Of a stretch of DNA of 64,000 nucleotides, positions 53,001 through 64,000 are shown piece by piece. Made by a program: the position numbers and the translations under genes. The notes under the pieces are model-generated. The model was not told where the DNA came from and ran no database searches. It saw only the letters and a list, made by a program, of their open reading frames with translations. Position 1 is the stretch's first letter, and each line of letters begins with the position of its first letter. The stretch is from NCBI GenBank assembly GCA_029582155.1, contig CM055901.1, positions 26,734,152-26,798,151 on the forward strand, read 5' to 3'. This stretch comes from Panopea generosa (lineage: Eukaryota > Mollusca > Bivalvia > Adapedonta > Hiatellidae).

Positions 53001-53430
53001 TAACAGGTTTGATTGTTCAAAATAGATTCAGTCTTCGGTGCGGAACTATTACCAGTCTCTAAAAACGTCAATAGAGTAATTATCCTTTGCAAGTCCACAC
53101 GTTCGGCACTACTTTTACTTTTCTCCCACAAGTTAATGAAAGTATCTGTTTTATAGATTCGATTATCAATGGCGCCTTGATGAAATATTCTACTATTCAT
53201 AAATCGGGATGTAAATCCCAGAGTATGTGTTTATTTTCTATATCCTTAGTGGGACAGTTAATCATCCGGGCGCAGAAGGCTGACACCGTGCCAAGCGCAC
53301 ATCGATCTCCGATTTGAAATGTCAGTTGGACACGCATTTCCACAAATTCCGTACCGAGACGAGAATTTATCTGTATAGTCATAAATTGCCGCTTCATTTT
53401 TTGATAGTTTACGATTATGTAAACGTACAA
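53000..53430 (-). other. Two abutting unrecognised open frames, minus strand
   Basis: A 77-codon frame (53430-53197) ends four bases past the start of a 66-codon frame in another register (53200-53000). Both are less AT-driven than typical chance frames here (for example IGDRCALGTVSAFCARM and RVDLQRIITLLTFLETG). This could be a remnant of a coding sequence interrupted by a frame change, including more of the neighbouring LINE, or chance. I recognise no family. Confidence 0.2.
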
Positions 53431-53774
53431 GCAGTTCGAACAGAAGTGAATTTATTAGAGAACATTCTGTGCATCTTGATGAATCGTCGCATTGTCAGTT
53501 TTCTACTTTAGATATTCATTTAAGCGCTATCATTCAGTGCAATTATATCTAACGTTTCCTCAAAAACGTTTGATTTCTTGTAGATGTGTTTTTCAACAAA
53601 TGGTAGGAGATTATGTTTAAATTAACGCATTTTTTAACATCGTACAGGTTATATTATTACGGCATACATACTTATTGATAAAAGAAATGAAATACATAGA
53701 ATGTGTTCAGTAGAAGTGTGTTTCTCAGTATATTTAAGTTTAAAATTATTTATTTTACTTCGATTGTGAAACAA

Positions 53775-53930
53775 GTTCTTACAAATCACGCTCGAAGGCT
53801 TCCTGGGTATAACGAGTAGTAAGCATTATGCGGAAAAAGTGTCTTGCTCCAGGACACCAAACATAGCCGCGGCGGAGGAACGAACCCTCCGATCATGGAT
53901 TCGGTGCTCTACTAAACCACGCGCTCAATA
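53775..53930 (-). mobile_element. tRNA-headed SINE fragment of a second family
   Basis: On minus the sequence begins with an A-box-like gtggtttagtagagcac (near 53910) and a B-box-like gagggttcgttcctc (near 53880), followed by gtcctggagcaagacacttt. The last phrase resembles the conserved central domain known in several metazoan SINE families, which is recalled knowledge. The body ends soon after 'acccaggaagcc'. It is different from the family at 30.7 kb. No target duplications are identified. Confidence 0.65.
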
Positions 53931-55423
53931 TATTTACACACTTTATCATACCAGGTATTTGATTCTAGCCCAATTTCATCACAAAACAAACGTAATTATA
54001 TATATATTTTATTTGAGGGCCTCTTGGAAAATTGAGAGTTGTCCAAATAAGTTGTTTCCGTTATATAAACTTACCTCATTGACGTTTTTTTTAATTGCAT
54101 GTTTGTGCATGTAGTTGCATGAAAAGAAACATAAACAAGTCGTAAAACATTTGCCGACAAGTTATATAACGCCAAATAGACAGGATATGCTGCGATCGCT
54201 CACCATTCACACGCAGACGACAACACACTCACGAAACAACAACACGTGACAACGGTAACCTTGTAATCACCTGCAGGACTACAAATGTCAATAAATATCA
54301 GAATGAACACTTCTTTGACGTGCTTGAGCCAGAGTAACACTATATGCTTACCGCAACACGCGCACCTTCCAGAAATCAAAGAGACTGATAACTGAACTAC
54401 AAGAATAAACAAAGTGATTAAAGGGACACGTTACTAATCTGGAGATATCCTACTCAAATGAAGAGGTTAACAGGTTTTTTATTCTTACCCCAAAATACCA
54501 CGTTTTGTTTTTGCCGAAAAATTATGAAAAATAAAAAATGATATAATACAATAACACGTGCTGTAAATGTTATTCAATTGAGTCTTGGTTAGGGAAAATT
54601 GCTTGCATCTCGTCCTCGTTTTGATATTGGTTTTAGACTTTATTACGCATTTAATTAATTATACTATTATGCTAAAGTCAATAACTATCCCACCACCGAA
54701 TGTATTTTCAAAGTAAGTAGTCCTTCAAATGATTCTTTTTACAGCATCGTATCAAAAAAGTATTTCTAAAAACCGACCGACGTTCAAAGTAGTTCCGCCT
54801 TTTTTGCAAACAAACCGTGTTATAAACGCAATTCAACGTTTTTCAGATTCATTAACCGACGGTGTAATGCAGTTAGTTGGGGTTTCAAATTCCCGTTGTT
54901 CATTTTATTTTTATTTAGTCGTAGCCGTAGCAACGGCAATAATTTCAAATGTTAATATTATTTTAATCACAATGCATCATTTCTTGTCTATTCATGCGGC
55001 ATGACCGGTTTTGGATCTAATTTCAAATATAACAAATATCTGAGGAAATCGAGACTTTGCGGCTGCAGTTTAAATAGATTTAGCAATTATCTGTGTCCGG
55101 TGTGTTGTTCTTAAGTCTAAAAATACATACATGCAACACGTGTTAGCTGAAAAGTAAATAAAATGCACGATAACACCATGCGTTTTATTCTCGTTGTATC
55201 GCCACAGTTTTAGGGAAGGGCCGTAACTAATGTGGGTAATGCTTGTGGCCCGACCCAACTGCAATGTGTTTAGTAATGCATATTTGGTAATAAAACGTAA
55301 ATATTAAATGACGACGAAGCTATTTTGGAAGAACCCCCGACTTCTGCAGGGGAGCATAAAATCTCGCGGAAACTCGAATAGTATGACAACTACCCGTTCT
55401 ATAAAAACTAAATTTAACAGTAC
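53931..55423. other. Spacer without a supported gene
   Basis: A 91-codon plus frame at 54729-55004 ends in a hydrophobic stretch (SFYFYLVVAVATAIISNVNI), but it has no family resemblance that I can name and no splice context I trust. Confidence 0.35.
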
Positions 55424-55535
55424 TGCCGTGCTTTACACCCATAACGCCATGCTTTACACCCATACCGCCATGCTTTACAACCTTACGGCCGTGCTTTACA
55501 TCCATACCGCCGTGCTTTACACCCATACCTTACTC
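55424..55535 (+). repeat. Short minisatellite, 21-bp unit, 5-6 copies
   Basis: Copies of 'cgccgtgctttacacccata' repeat every 21 bp, giving a seven-residue periodic frame on both strands (for example TAVLYTH). GC content is above that of the surroundings. Confidence 0.92.
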
Positions 55536-58165
55536 TACCTATATGTGTACACCACTATACAGCATGTATAATACAACATATGAGTTTATTTCATTTTTAT
55601 TTTTTCAATCGGGTTTAACGCCATTTTCAACGCATTTCAGGTTATATATGGCATATCCAGTTTTACTGGTGGAGGAAGACCTCAGACTGAGTCAGACTGA
55701 GTAGAACCACATCCCTTCCGCAAGTAACTTGTGATTTTAGACGCACATTAATTATTTGTTGTTTTTGTTGTCTAAATTATGATGGGTCATTAAGGTATAC
55801 AATCTTCCAAAATCATTTAAACATCATTATATGTTTTTTTCTGCTATATAGTCACGATCTTTAGCTTTTCAGTGCCATTCACGTGTTGAGATACTTTTCA
55901 TCGCCATTTTTTTGGAAGAGTACTTTTCACTTTTGGACAGTTAGCTATATAGTTTTCGTCAGAAATCTAGCAATGCTACTACGGCTTTGGGGAAAGCCCG
56001 ATGCCAACAATGTTTCTGTTATTAATTTCGATAACACTAAGTACAAGAGCAAACGACCAATGGAAAATGGTGTTATGTATCGTAAATAACAATACGAGAT
56101 ATGTACCAGGTCATAAAATTATATTATCCATTATAGATGTAGTATGGTTAGTTGAAGTCACGTGACAATGACATGACACAGCTGTGATGTCTAGGTGCAG
56201 CTGGTTATGCTGAGATACGCCAGATATCATATATATATCAAAGCACGTGGTCAAACTCGAAAATCTTCCAAGGTCATCCCAAGGTCATGCCAAAGTCACT
56301 TTAACCCCAAACTCGTATACTGGCTGTTACTTGACACAATTAAGATGAATGATTATTTTTGTATTTACTTCACTATGCAACGATAAAAGGGATTAATTAA
56401 TGGCCACGTTTTGTTAGAATATTACAAAACCGGTATACAGAGATAATGAACTGTTGTTGTGTTTATAATGTACATTACACGTGCCATTTTGTTTTGTTTT
56501 TTGTTTTTGGTGCATATGGTCAAAGAATCATAGTTTCCATTCTTCCCTCTAAATTAACTCTTTCCATTGCTGCTATTTTAACAAAATTTACACACTTAAA
56601 ATGGTTTGAAAGGAATGTATTTCGCGCATAAGTTCTACTAAAACATGAAGCCCTTTTAAATTGATCCCTATTCCCAAATGCAGCTATATTAAAAGGTTAA
56701 TTAAATTACATACACTGATCTATTTACGCTCTTCTATTCTAGCTGTGATCTTATTAATAATTTCTAACGTTAAAGCCTTAGTGGCCAATCAATGCCGTTT
56801 AATTTAATTCGTACATATTTTACGTTGTTAGATGTGTGCACACTCCAGCTTCTGTATTAGTTACGTATTCGCAGACCTATAATTATGTAGAAAGTAGCAG
56901 CAACCATCACTGTATTTACCCTCACGGAATCCATTTGGACATCACGTTGCCATTTCCCAGCAATAATTGGTACATATATGATCAAGAAGAATTGTATTTA
57001 CATTGATTGAAGCCATTTGGACACCATTTCGCCATTCCGCCGTGATAATCTTCTTTTATTTCGAAGATCTGATGACGTTAAGAATTTCCGTTTACGAGTG
57101 CTACATAGACACTGAGAACTTTTCTATCAATCTTCGTTCTCGTACAGACATTTAAATCGAAATCTCATTAATGACGAGAGAAAACGTTATCAGTAAGTGT
57201 TCCATTTCGGTTAAACCTCTTGTTCAAACATCGGCAGCTCAAGATCTTCACTGACCAGAAGTATATTTACTTACATACAGAGAAATAGCAACGATAGCTG
57301 CGGATACTGAAGAGAAGTGTGAGACAAAGATACAAACTATTCCAATTAAGAAAAAAGAGTTCAGTTACAAAAGTGGCGGAAATGCATGGTTGAGACGCAG
57401 GCGAGATAAGTTGTTGATTGAGGTTAATGTACAAGGGAGAAGGAAATGAGACAAAATAAAGGGTAAAAGAAATATAGCGGAAATATAGAGAGGTTCAACT
57501 GCCAAATATCAGTGACATACCAATAGATTAATAATATTTATGTAAAATATAAACTTTGGTAGTATTAACTAGAGACAAATATAAATTATTAATACACATA
57601 AATGACAATGACAAATAAACCAATGATAAACCAATAGGTGAAATAGTTTTCATGCATAATTAGCGAATTAATAGCGAAATAGTAGTAATCATGTATACAA
57701 AAAAACAAATATAAATGTTTACTTGAAATCAATATAAAATATAGGTGCAATAATTATACAAAACAGATATTAAGATTTTATATAAAGGATACAAGAAACA
57801 AATATAAATACTACATACTTAAAAAAAAAAATAATTTAATAAATATGTCTAATAGTTGCTATACATCAATTTTAAGCGATATAAGTAATGGATACAATAA
57901 ACAATATAGAAACAATGGTTAACAAACAAACTATTTGACTTCAGTATAAATAACCTTTCTGTAAACACGTTCTGGAAGGCGACTCATTCAGCGTTTACTG
58001 AAACATGGGCTGAGATTTTGCAATTTTGATAAAGCATATTGATGTCCTTTTTGATGTATATAAATTATGCAATTTTATGTTATATTATTTCATTTATTAC
58101 TCTGTACGTGAATTTTCTCTGGGAAAAGCCTGTATTTTCTTTCGTCTGACTTCCTATAAGCACAC
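55536..58165. other. AT-rich DNA, no supported gene
   Basis: Two loosely similar phrases beginning 'ccatttggaca' at about 56931 and 57013 suggest a small old duplication. The remainder, including the very A-rich 57480-57930, shows nothing I can name. Confidence 0.4.
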
Positions 58166-58169
58166 CGTT

Positions 58170-58332
<163 letters not shown>

Positions 58333-58664
58333 TAATATTGTCTTAACAACTACCATTAAAGGAAATAATTGAGCATTGCATGTGTACGCTCATATACACT
58401 CCAACGGTATAATTACATAGTTTTCTCTTGTTTAACGACTTGATAACCTTGTTATGGACGCGGTTAATTTATCTTCAATTTCCTTCTGGCACCTATTGCC
58501 TTTAACTTAACTAACCAGTGTGATTGGAAATACCAAGACACTACAAACTGTCTGCAATTAGGCCTTTAGACGGTGGTTTTGACGGAAATAACCAAACACT
58601 TTAAAACATATAAATAAATGTTTACAGAGCGTGTTAAAATTTACTTTAGTTGATAATCATAATT

Positions 58665-59010
58665 GTGTTTTGGTAGAGCGTAAACTTCGAGATTTGAAAA
58701 AGGTTGCGGGTTTGGTCTCTAGCAAGGTCATACTCTAGAATTCATGAGCAGTAGTTTTCTCGCTTGGTACTAAGTATTAGAGGATAGTTCTAGTGTTGGT
58801 ACTAAGTATTAGAGGATAGTTCTAGTGTTGATACTAAGTATTAGAGGATAGCTCTAGTGTTGGTACTAAGTATTAGAGGATAGTTCTAGTGTTGGTACTA
58901 AGTATTAGAGGATAGCTCTAGTGTTGGTACTAAGTATTAGAGAATAGTTCTAGTGTTGCTTGGAAACGAGAAATGTCGGGTAACATAACGTGTGTCTGTT
59001 AATATTATTA
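58665..59010 (+). mobile_element. SINE of a third family with an internal tandem expansion
   Basis: The head is tRNA-like: A-box-like ttttggtagagcg (58668-58680) and B-box-like gggtttggtctct (58708-58720), then 'agcaaggtcatact' and 'gtagttttctcgcttggtac'. The body is interrupted by six tandem copies of a 32-bp segment (58764-58955) and resumes as 'gcttggaaacgagaaatgtc', 'gggtaacataacgtgtgtct'. I recall similar head and tail wording in bivalve SINEs, but cannot check the consensus. No flanking duplication could be fixed. Confidence 0.6.
58764..58955 (+). repeat. 32-bp tandem repeat, six copies, inside the SINE
   Basis: Copies starting ttggtactaagtattagag begin at 58764, 58796, 58828, 58860, 58892 and 58924. 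They differ by only a few substitutions (ttgata, gatagctc, agagaatag), so the expansion is recent. Confidence 0.97.
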
Positions 59011-59694
59011 GTATTCAATAATTACATTCCAAATATAGGCTTCAAAATCTAAATCGTGTTAGAAGGAAAGTATATTCAGCCCAAACAAATGCAAATAGAA
59101 AAGTTCGTCGGGAAGAATACCCAAAGTAATAGTGTTGCAGTTTGCATTACATTAGTGTTGTCTTTAAAGCCACATTACGTAGACAAATCCGTTTTACTGA
59201 TTGAAATCCCTGGAAAATATGCAGATAGTTTCGAACCGTTAAACACGTTTCGTCTTTCGATGTTTAAGCATGTACCTCTTCAATACTGGAAACCGAAACG
59301 TTTAGGGTAAGGGGTTGCGTCATGTTGATTATCGAATGTCGAAAAGCGAACTACTTAAGTCTGCCAATGTGTCAACACTATTGTAGTATTTGTATTCAAG
59401 AGCATCCAACGGATATATTCAAACAGAAATGAAGAAGTATATTGTAAAACTCTTTTGACAGCTTCATGAATTATTTACAATATTATAGGAATCACGTAGA
59501 AATATATCTCATAGTTTTTCTCATCATTTTCCCTTCATAGACTGCGATTCTAAATATACTGTGTAACTATATCTATATGTATTTTTCTCCTAATAGACTG
59601 CGGTTTTAAATTTACACCGAGTAACCATTTCAACAAGGCATTATAGGGTTTTATGTTTTGTTATTATATACATATTCCTCCTAATAGTTTTAAC
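59011..59694. other. Spacer with an unassigned 84-codon frame
   Basis: A plus frame at 59056-59310 without an ATG start (SNSVAVCITLVLSLKPHYV) is of mixed composition. I do not recognise it. It may be a chance frame. Confidence 0.2.
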
Positions 59695-61757
59695 AGAGTA
59701 GCGATGTCAACAAAGCATACTTGTACTGCTTAACCATGTCAACAATGCATAATTGTAATCGGTTACCATGTCAACAAAGCTCAATAGTACTGAGTAACCA
59801 TGTCAACAAAACATAACCGTACTTGGTAACCATGTCAACAAAGCATAACTGTACTTGGCAACCATGTCAATAAAACATAACTATACTGACTAACCATGCC
59901 AACAAACTTGGTAACAATATCAATAAAGACTAATTGTACTCGGCAACCATGACAATAAAGTATACTTGCACTGCGTAACCTTGTCAACAAAGCATAATTG
60001 TACTCGTTTAACATGCCAATAAAGAAAAAATGCACTGCGTAACCATGTCAACAAAGCATAATTGTACTCGGTTAACATGCCAATAACGAAATAATGCACT
60101 GCGTAACCATGTCAACAAAGTATAATTGTACTCGGTTACCATGCCAATAAAGTGTAATTGTAATGCGTAACCATGTCAAACAAAGCATAATTGTACTCGG
60201 CAACCATGACAATTAAGTATAATTGCACTGCGTAACCTTGTCAACAAAGTATAATTGTACTCGTTTAACATGCCAATAAAGTAAAATTGCACTGCGTAAC
60301 CATGTCAACAAAGCATAATTGTACTCGGTTACCATGCCAATAAACTATAATTGTACTGCGTAACCATGTCAACAAAGCATAATTGTACTCGTTTAACATG
60401 CCAATAAAGAAAAATTGCACTGCGTAACCATGTCAACAAATCATAATTGTACTCGGTTACCATGCCAATAAAGTATAATTGTAATGCGTAACCATGTCAA
60501 ACAAAGCATAATTGTACTCGGCAACCATGACAATAAAGTATAATTGCACTGCGTAAATTGTCAACAAAGCATAATTGTACTCGTTTAACATGCCAATAAA
60601 GTAAAATTGCACTGCGTAACCATGTCAACAAAGCATAATTGTACTCGGTTACCATGCCAATAAAGTATAATTGTACTGCGTAACCATGTCAAACAAAGCA
60701 TAATTGTACTCGATAACCATGACAATAAAGCTTAATTGTACTCGGTAACCATGCCAATACAGCTTAATTATACTTGGTTACCGTGCCAATAAAGCATAAT
60801 TGTACTCGACAACCAAAACAATAGAGCATTATTGTTATCGATAACCATGCAACCATGACAATAAAGTATAATTGCACTGCGTAACCTTGTCAACAAAGTA
60901 TAATTGTACTCGTTTAACATGCCAATAAAGTAAAATTGCACTGCGTAACCATGTCAACAAAGCATAATTGTACTCGGTTACCATGCCAATAAAGTATAAT
61001 TGTACTGCTTAACCATGTCAACAAAGCATAATTGTACTCGTTTTACATGCTGCCAATAAAGAAAAATTGCACTGCGTAACCATGTCAACAAAGCATAATT
61101 GTACTCGGTTACCATGCCAATAAAGTATAATTGTAATGCGTAACCATGTCAAACAAAGCATAATTGTACTCGGCAACCATGACAATAAAGTATAATTGCA
61201 CTGCGTAACCTTGTCAACAAAGCATAATTGTACTCGTTTAACATGCCAATTAAGTAAAATTGCACTGCGTAACCATGTCAACAAAGCATAATTGTACTCG
61301 GTTACCATGCCAATAAAGTATAATTGTAATGCGTAACCATGTCAAACAAAGCATAATTGTACTCGGCAACCATGACAATAAAGTATAATTGCACTGCGTA
61401 ACCTTGTCAACAAAGCATCATTGTACTCGTTTAACATGCCAATTAAGTAAAATTGCACTGCGTAACCATGTCAACAAAGCATAATTGTACTCGGTTACCA
61501 TGCCAATAAAGTATAATTGTACTGCGTAACCATGTCAAACAAAGCATAATTGTTCCCACATAACCATGACAATAAAGCTTAATTGTACTCGGTAACCATG
61601 CCAATACAGCTTAAATGTACTTGGTTACCGTACCAATAAAGCATAATTGTACTCGACAACCAAAACAATAGAGCATAATTGTAATCGATAACCATGCCAA
61701 TAAAGCTGAGTTGTACTTGGTAACCTTGCTAATAAAGCATAATTGTACTCGGTAAAT
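59695..61757 (+). repeat. Minisatellite, about 32-bp monomer with 193-bp higher-order unit, about 64 monomers
   Basis: Monomers alternate between 'aaccatgtcaacaaagcata' and 'taccatgccaataaagtata' types, each followed by 'attgtactcgg' or 'attgcactgcg'. Six-monomer blocks recur; for example 'cggcaaccatgacaataaag' at about 61171 returns at about 61364, 193 bp later. Edge monomers at both ends are more diverged. The frames on minus (up to 96 codons) are artefacts. Confidence 0.96.
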
Positions 61758-61814
61758 GTACTATGTGCTATGTACTACTTCTCTACATGATCAGAGGTTA
61801 GACTAATGACCTTA

Positions 61815-61922
61815 GAACAAATCTCATGAACAATTACCACAGAGAATGTAGGGAGGGGATTCGACTGCATAACCTTAGTTTGACAGTCTGACGCGTTACC
61901 GATGAAGCTAACCAGGTTTAAT
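61815..61922 (-). mobile_element. Fragment of a tRNA-headed SINE
   Basis: On minus the segment reads as a tRNA-like head: A-box-like ttagcttcatcggtaacgcg (near 61905), then B-box-like gcagtcgaatcccc (near 61862). It is followed by a short unplaced body. It resembles the 30.7-kb family head in layout but is too worn to assign firmly. It is not a functional tRNA gene: the arms do not pair as required. Confidence 0.5.
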
Positions 61923-61960
61923 TGAGTGATTTCTAGAGATAGCGTTTGTACTTTGAAGGG

Positions 61961-62038
61961 TTGTCTTTTTCTTCGTCTTTATTTTCTTCTTTTTCTTCTT
62001 CTTTTATCTTCTCCTTTGCCTTCTTCTTTTTTTTCTTC
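61961..62038 (+). repeat. Pyrimidine-rich tract of about 78 bp
   Basis: It is composed almost only of T and C in ttctt/cttctt phrases, with purine-rich complement. The Phe/Ser frame across it is an artefact. Confidence 0.9.
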
Positions 62039-62502
62039 ATATACTTTCCGCAATCATTAATTGACTATAAAAAGTTAACTCGTTTTCGAGAAGGCTTACA
62101 GACAGAACTTATGGTTCTAAATAAAGGAAAGAAATCATAACAATCTTTAAAGCAGTGGACAGCAGATATGATTAATGTTGATGTGATGTGACGTAATGTC
62201 CCCCGAGAAACCGTGTGGAAATATGACGTGATTTAGTGTAAAGGCAGTTATTTTCAATTTTGCTCTAAGATCATAAAGATACTGTTCCATGTACCAGTAA
62301 CTATAACAAGGCATAGCTAATAACAGAGAAAACAGTGGTAACACCCGCCCTTTGAGTTACACTCAAGTGCAATGGAACTGTTTAATACACTAAGTAACCG
62401 TAACGAAGCATCGCAAATATTCGCATTTCTCACTGCCTAGATCATTGGGTCCAGCCAAACTCAGCCCAAATAATGTATGTAAGAATGTGTGCCAGTAACA
62501 CG
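62039..62502. other. Spacer
   Basis: No supported feature. Confidence 0.4.
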
Positions 62503-62745
62503 CGGAAGGACCGACCGTTTGTTCGGTAATTGAAGGACTGACCGTTTGTTCGGTAATGGAAGGACCGACCGTTTGTCCGGTAACAGAAGTACCGACCGAG
62601 GGCCTGGTAACGGAAGGACTGTTTGTCCGGTAACGGAAGGACCGACCATGTGACTAGTAACGGATGGACTGACCGTTTGTCCGGTAGCAGAAGGACCGGC
62701 TGTTTGTCTGGCAACGAAAGGACCGATCGTCTTTCTGGTAACGGC
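62503..62745 (-). repeat. Minisatellite, 27-bp unit, about 9 copies
   Basis: The unit is close to 'ggaaggaccgaccgtttgtc' plus 'cggtaac'. It is GC-richer than its surroundings and copies are moderately diverged. Two overlapping minus frames of 90-98 codons show a nine-residue period (such as LPDKRSV and ATGQTV) and are artefacts. Confidence 0.94.
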
Positions 62746-64000
62746 TTTGGATGTCATATACTTTAGCCGGAGACATATTACATGTTATGTGTTGACACGT
62801 GAAAATGGCATTATACCTTATTCAATTTACGTCGCAAACGTGACCATAATAAATATGTGTACCAACTCTAACCATATTCTTGATTTCTATCTGAACGCAA
62901 TATTTCGATATTCATTTGTTGATTTTATAGTATCACTGGTAGTGTCTCTGGATTTGGTACTATCGCAAAGTCAGTATATTTTTGTTCTTCAGCCTCAAGA
63001 TTTATCTAAACTAAATTAAAGCCACCATGACAACACAAACGAGTGTGTGTATGGTCGTACACTGGTACTTCATTACAAGTAAATGCGTTTGTCTAGCACT
63101 CCACAGAGCCTGCCGATAATTCGTCGACAAAGAAAACAGTTCTTGCGACTCTGTCGTTCCTTTTTTCCGGCTCCGCTCTGCGCTGTAAGCGCTACTTTTT
63201 ATGTGTACCGTAATACCGATGCTATCGATTGGTTCCCCGCAAATTGATACCAATTCTCAAATGGCTTTGTACGTTTTACAAGCAGTGCGAGGCGTGATTA
63301 CGAAAATCAATACGAATATTGAGAGCTCTACGATTAGGCTTGGAAAACTTATCGACTAGCTGGAACACGAAATACACAGAACAACACATTCAAAACCTCA
63401 ACTTAGTTGTTTTTTTATTATATTTTTTATTTGAGAGTTTATTATTTGCACCGTAGAAAATGACTTGTGCATGTGTCTTATTGACTTTTTATAATTTATA
63501 ACGAACTTTTACGGTTTGGTTCGGAGTGCTTTTAGCTAAGAGCAGATGTTGTAAATATTGATAAAGTTGACAGTGTTTGTCGCCGATTCGTGATTCGTGA
63601 TACGCTCTTGTTTCAGACTGTGATGGTTATTCCGTTAATTATTTATGGAATCAATTTTCAATACTTAGGTGTTTTTATCAGACTTTCTATATTCACCTAA
63701 TTCTGAATGTCACTGCGATAATTTCACATCGTTCAGTGGCTATTTGGTTCTCGGAATAGACAGATACTGCGCTATAAGCAGACGGGATTTACTGCCTAAA
63801 ACAAGCATTGTTATGTATGGATGTGCGTCTGCTGTTGAATATGGATGCATACGACATTTTGAGAAAGATGTGTAGCAGAGGTAGCGGATAGAGTATATAA
63901 ATGATGTAGATGTTAATGTTGACTTATCAAGTGAGCATGTAGTGGTTAATAAAAACGAAAATGGTGCTGGAAGCGAGGTTGAAAACCACGTCAAGACGAT
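62746..64000. other. Window end: unassigned frames, no confident gene
   Basis: Several frames are noted without a call: 62747-63019 plus (hydrophobic C-terminal half), 63011-63253 minus, a 32-codon ATG frame at 63261-63359, and 63669-63875 plus, which contains LVLGIDRYCAIS. A hydrophilic plus frame from about 63894 (VNVDLSSEHVVVNKNENGAG) is open to the window edge and could be part of an exon that continues outside. None shows enough to name a family. Confidence 0.25.

Overview
The window looks like non-genic nuclear DNA from an animal, most likely a bivalve mollusc. The evidence is strong AT richness, tRNA-headed SINEs with long bodies, two or three decayed LINEs, a MITE-like palindrome, and above all an extreme load of minisatellites. 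The bivalve assignment is inference from remembered repeat types. No complete host gene could be recognised, and there is no rRNA, no functional tRNA gene and no CRISPR array. The long open frames present almost all run through tandem arrays, often on both strands, and are best read as by-products of stop-free repeat units.

Layout. 1-2790: two inverted repeat arms flank a 27-bp minisatellite. 3060-7440: a 66-bp array with a four-monomer higher-order structure. 7.5-14.1 kb: AT-rich DNA with microsatellites, a G20 run and one possible first coding exon (12390). 14.1-24.2 kb: five more arrays with units of 26, 84, 62, 67 and 48 bp, and a palindromic MITE-like element (19297-19553). 25.0-30.1 kb: a faint LINE remnant followed at once by a 4.5-kb, roughly 60-bp array. 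30.7-31.0 kb: a SINE with a perfect 12-bp target-site duplication. 33.8-37.2 kb: a decayed L1/Tx1-like LINE with a second copy of the same SINE family inside it. 39.0-40.1 kb: a dispersed repeat and a 177-bp tandem duplication. 40.8-43.1 kb: a 27-bp array, then a third SINE copy. 45.0-45.6 kb: a 20-bp array. 45.9-51.1 kb: a 57-bp array of about 92 units, ending close to the 3' side of another LINE remnant (51.2-52.2 kb, minus strand). 53.8 and 58.7 kb: SINEs of two other families; the second carries a 32-bp tandem expansion in its body. 59.7-61.8 kb: a roughly 32-bp array with a 193-bp higher-order unit. 62.5-62.7 kb: a last 27-bp array.

About 27 kb of 64 kb (my estimate, some 40%) is minisatellite, in 13 larger and several small arrays with apparently unrelated units. 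I see no gene system. What stands out is the clustering of so many unrelated arrays, their higher-order structure, and several places where an array touches or grew inside a transposable element.
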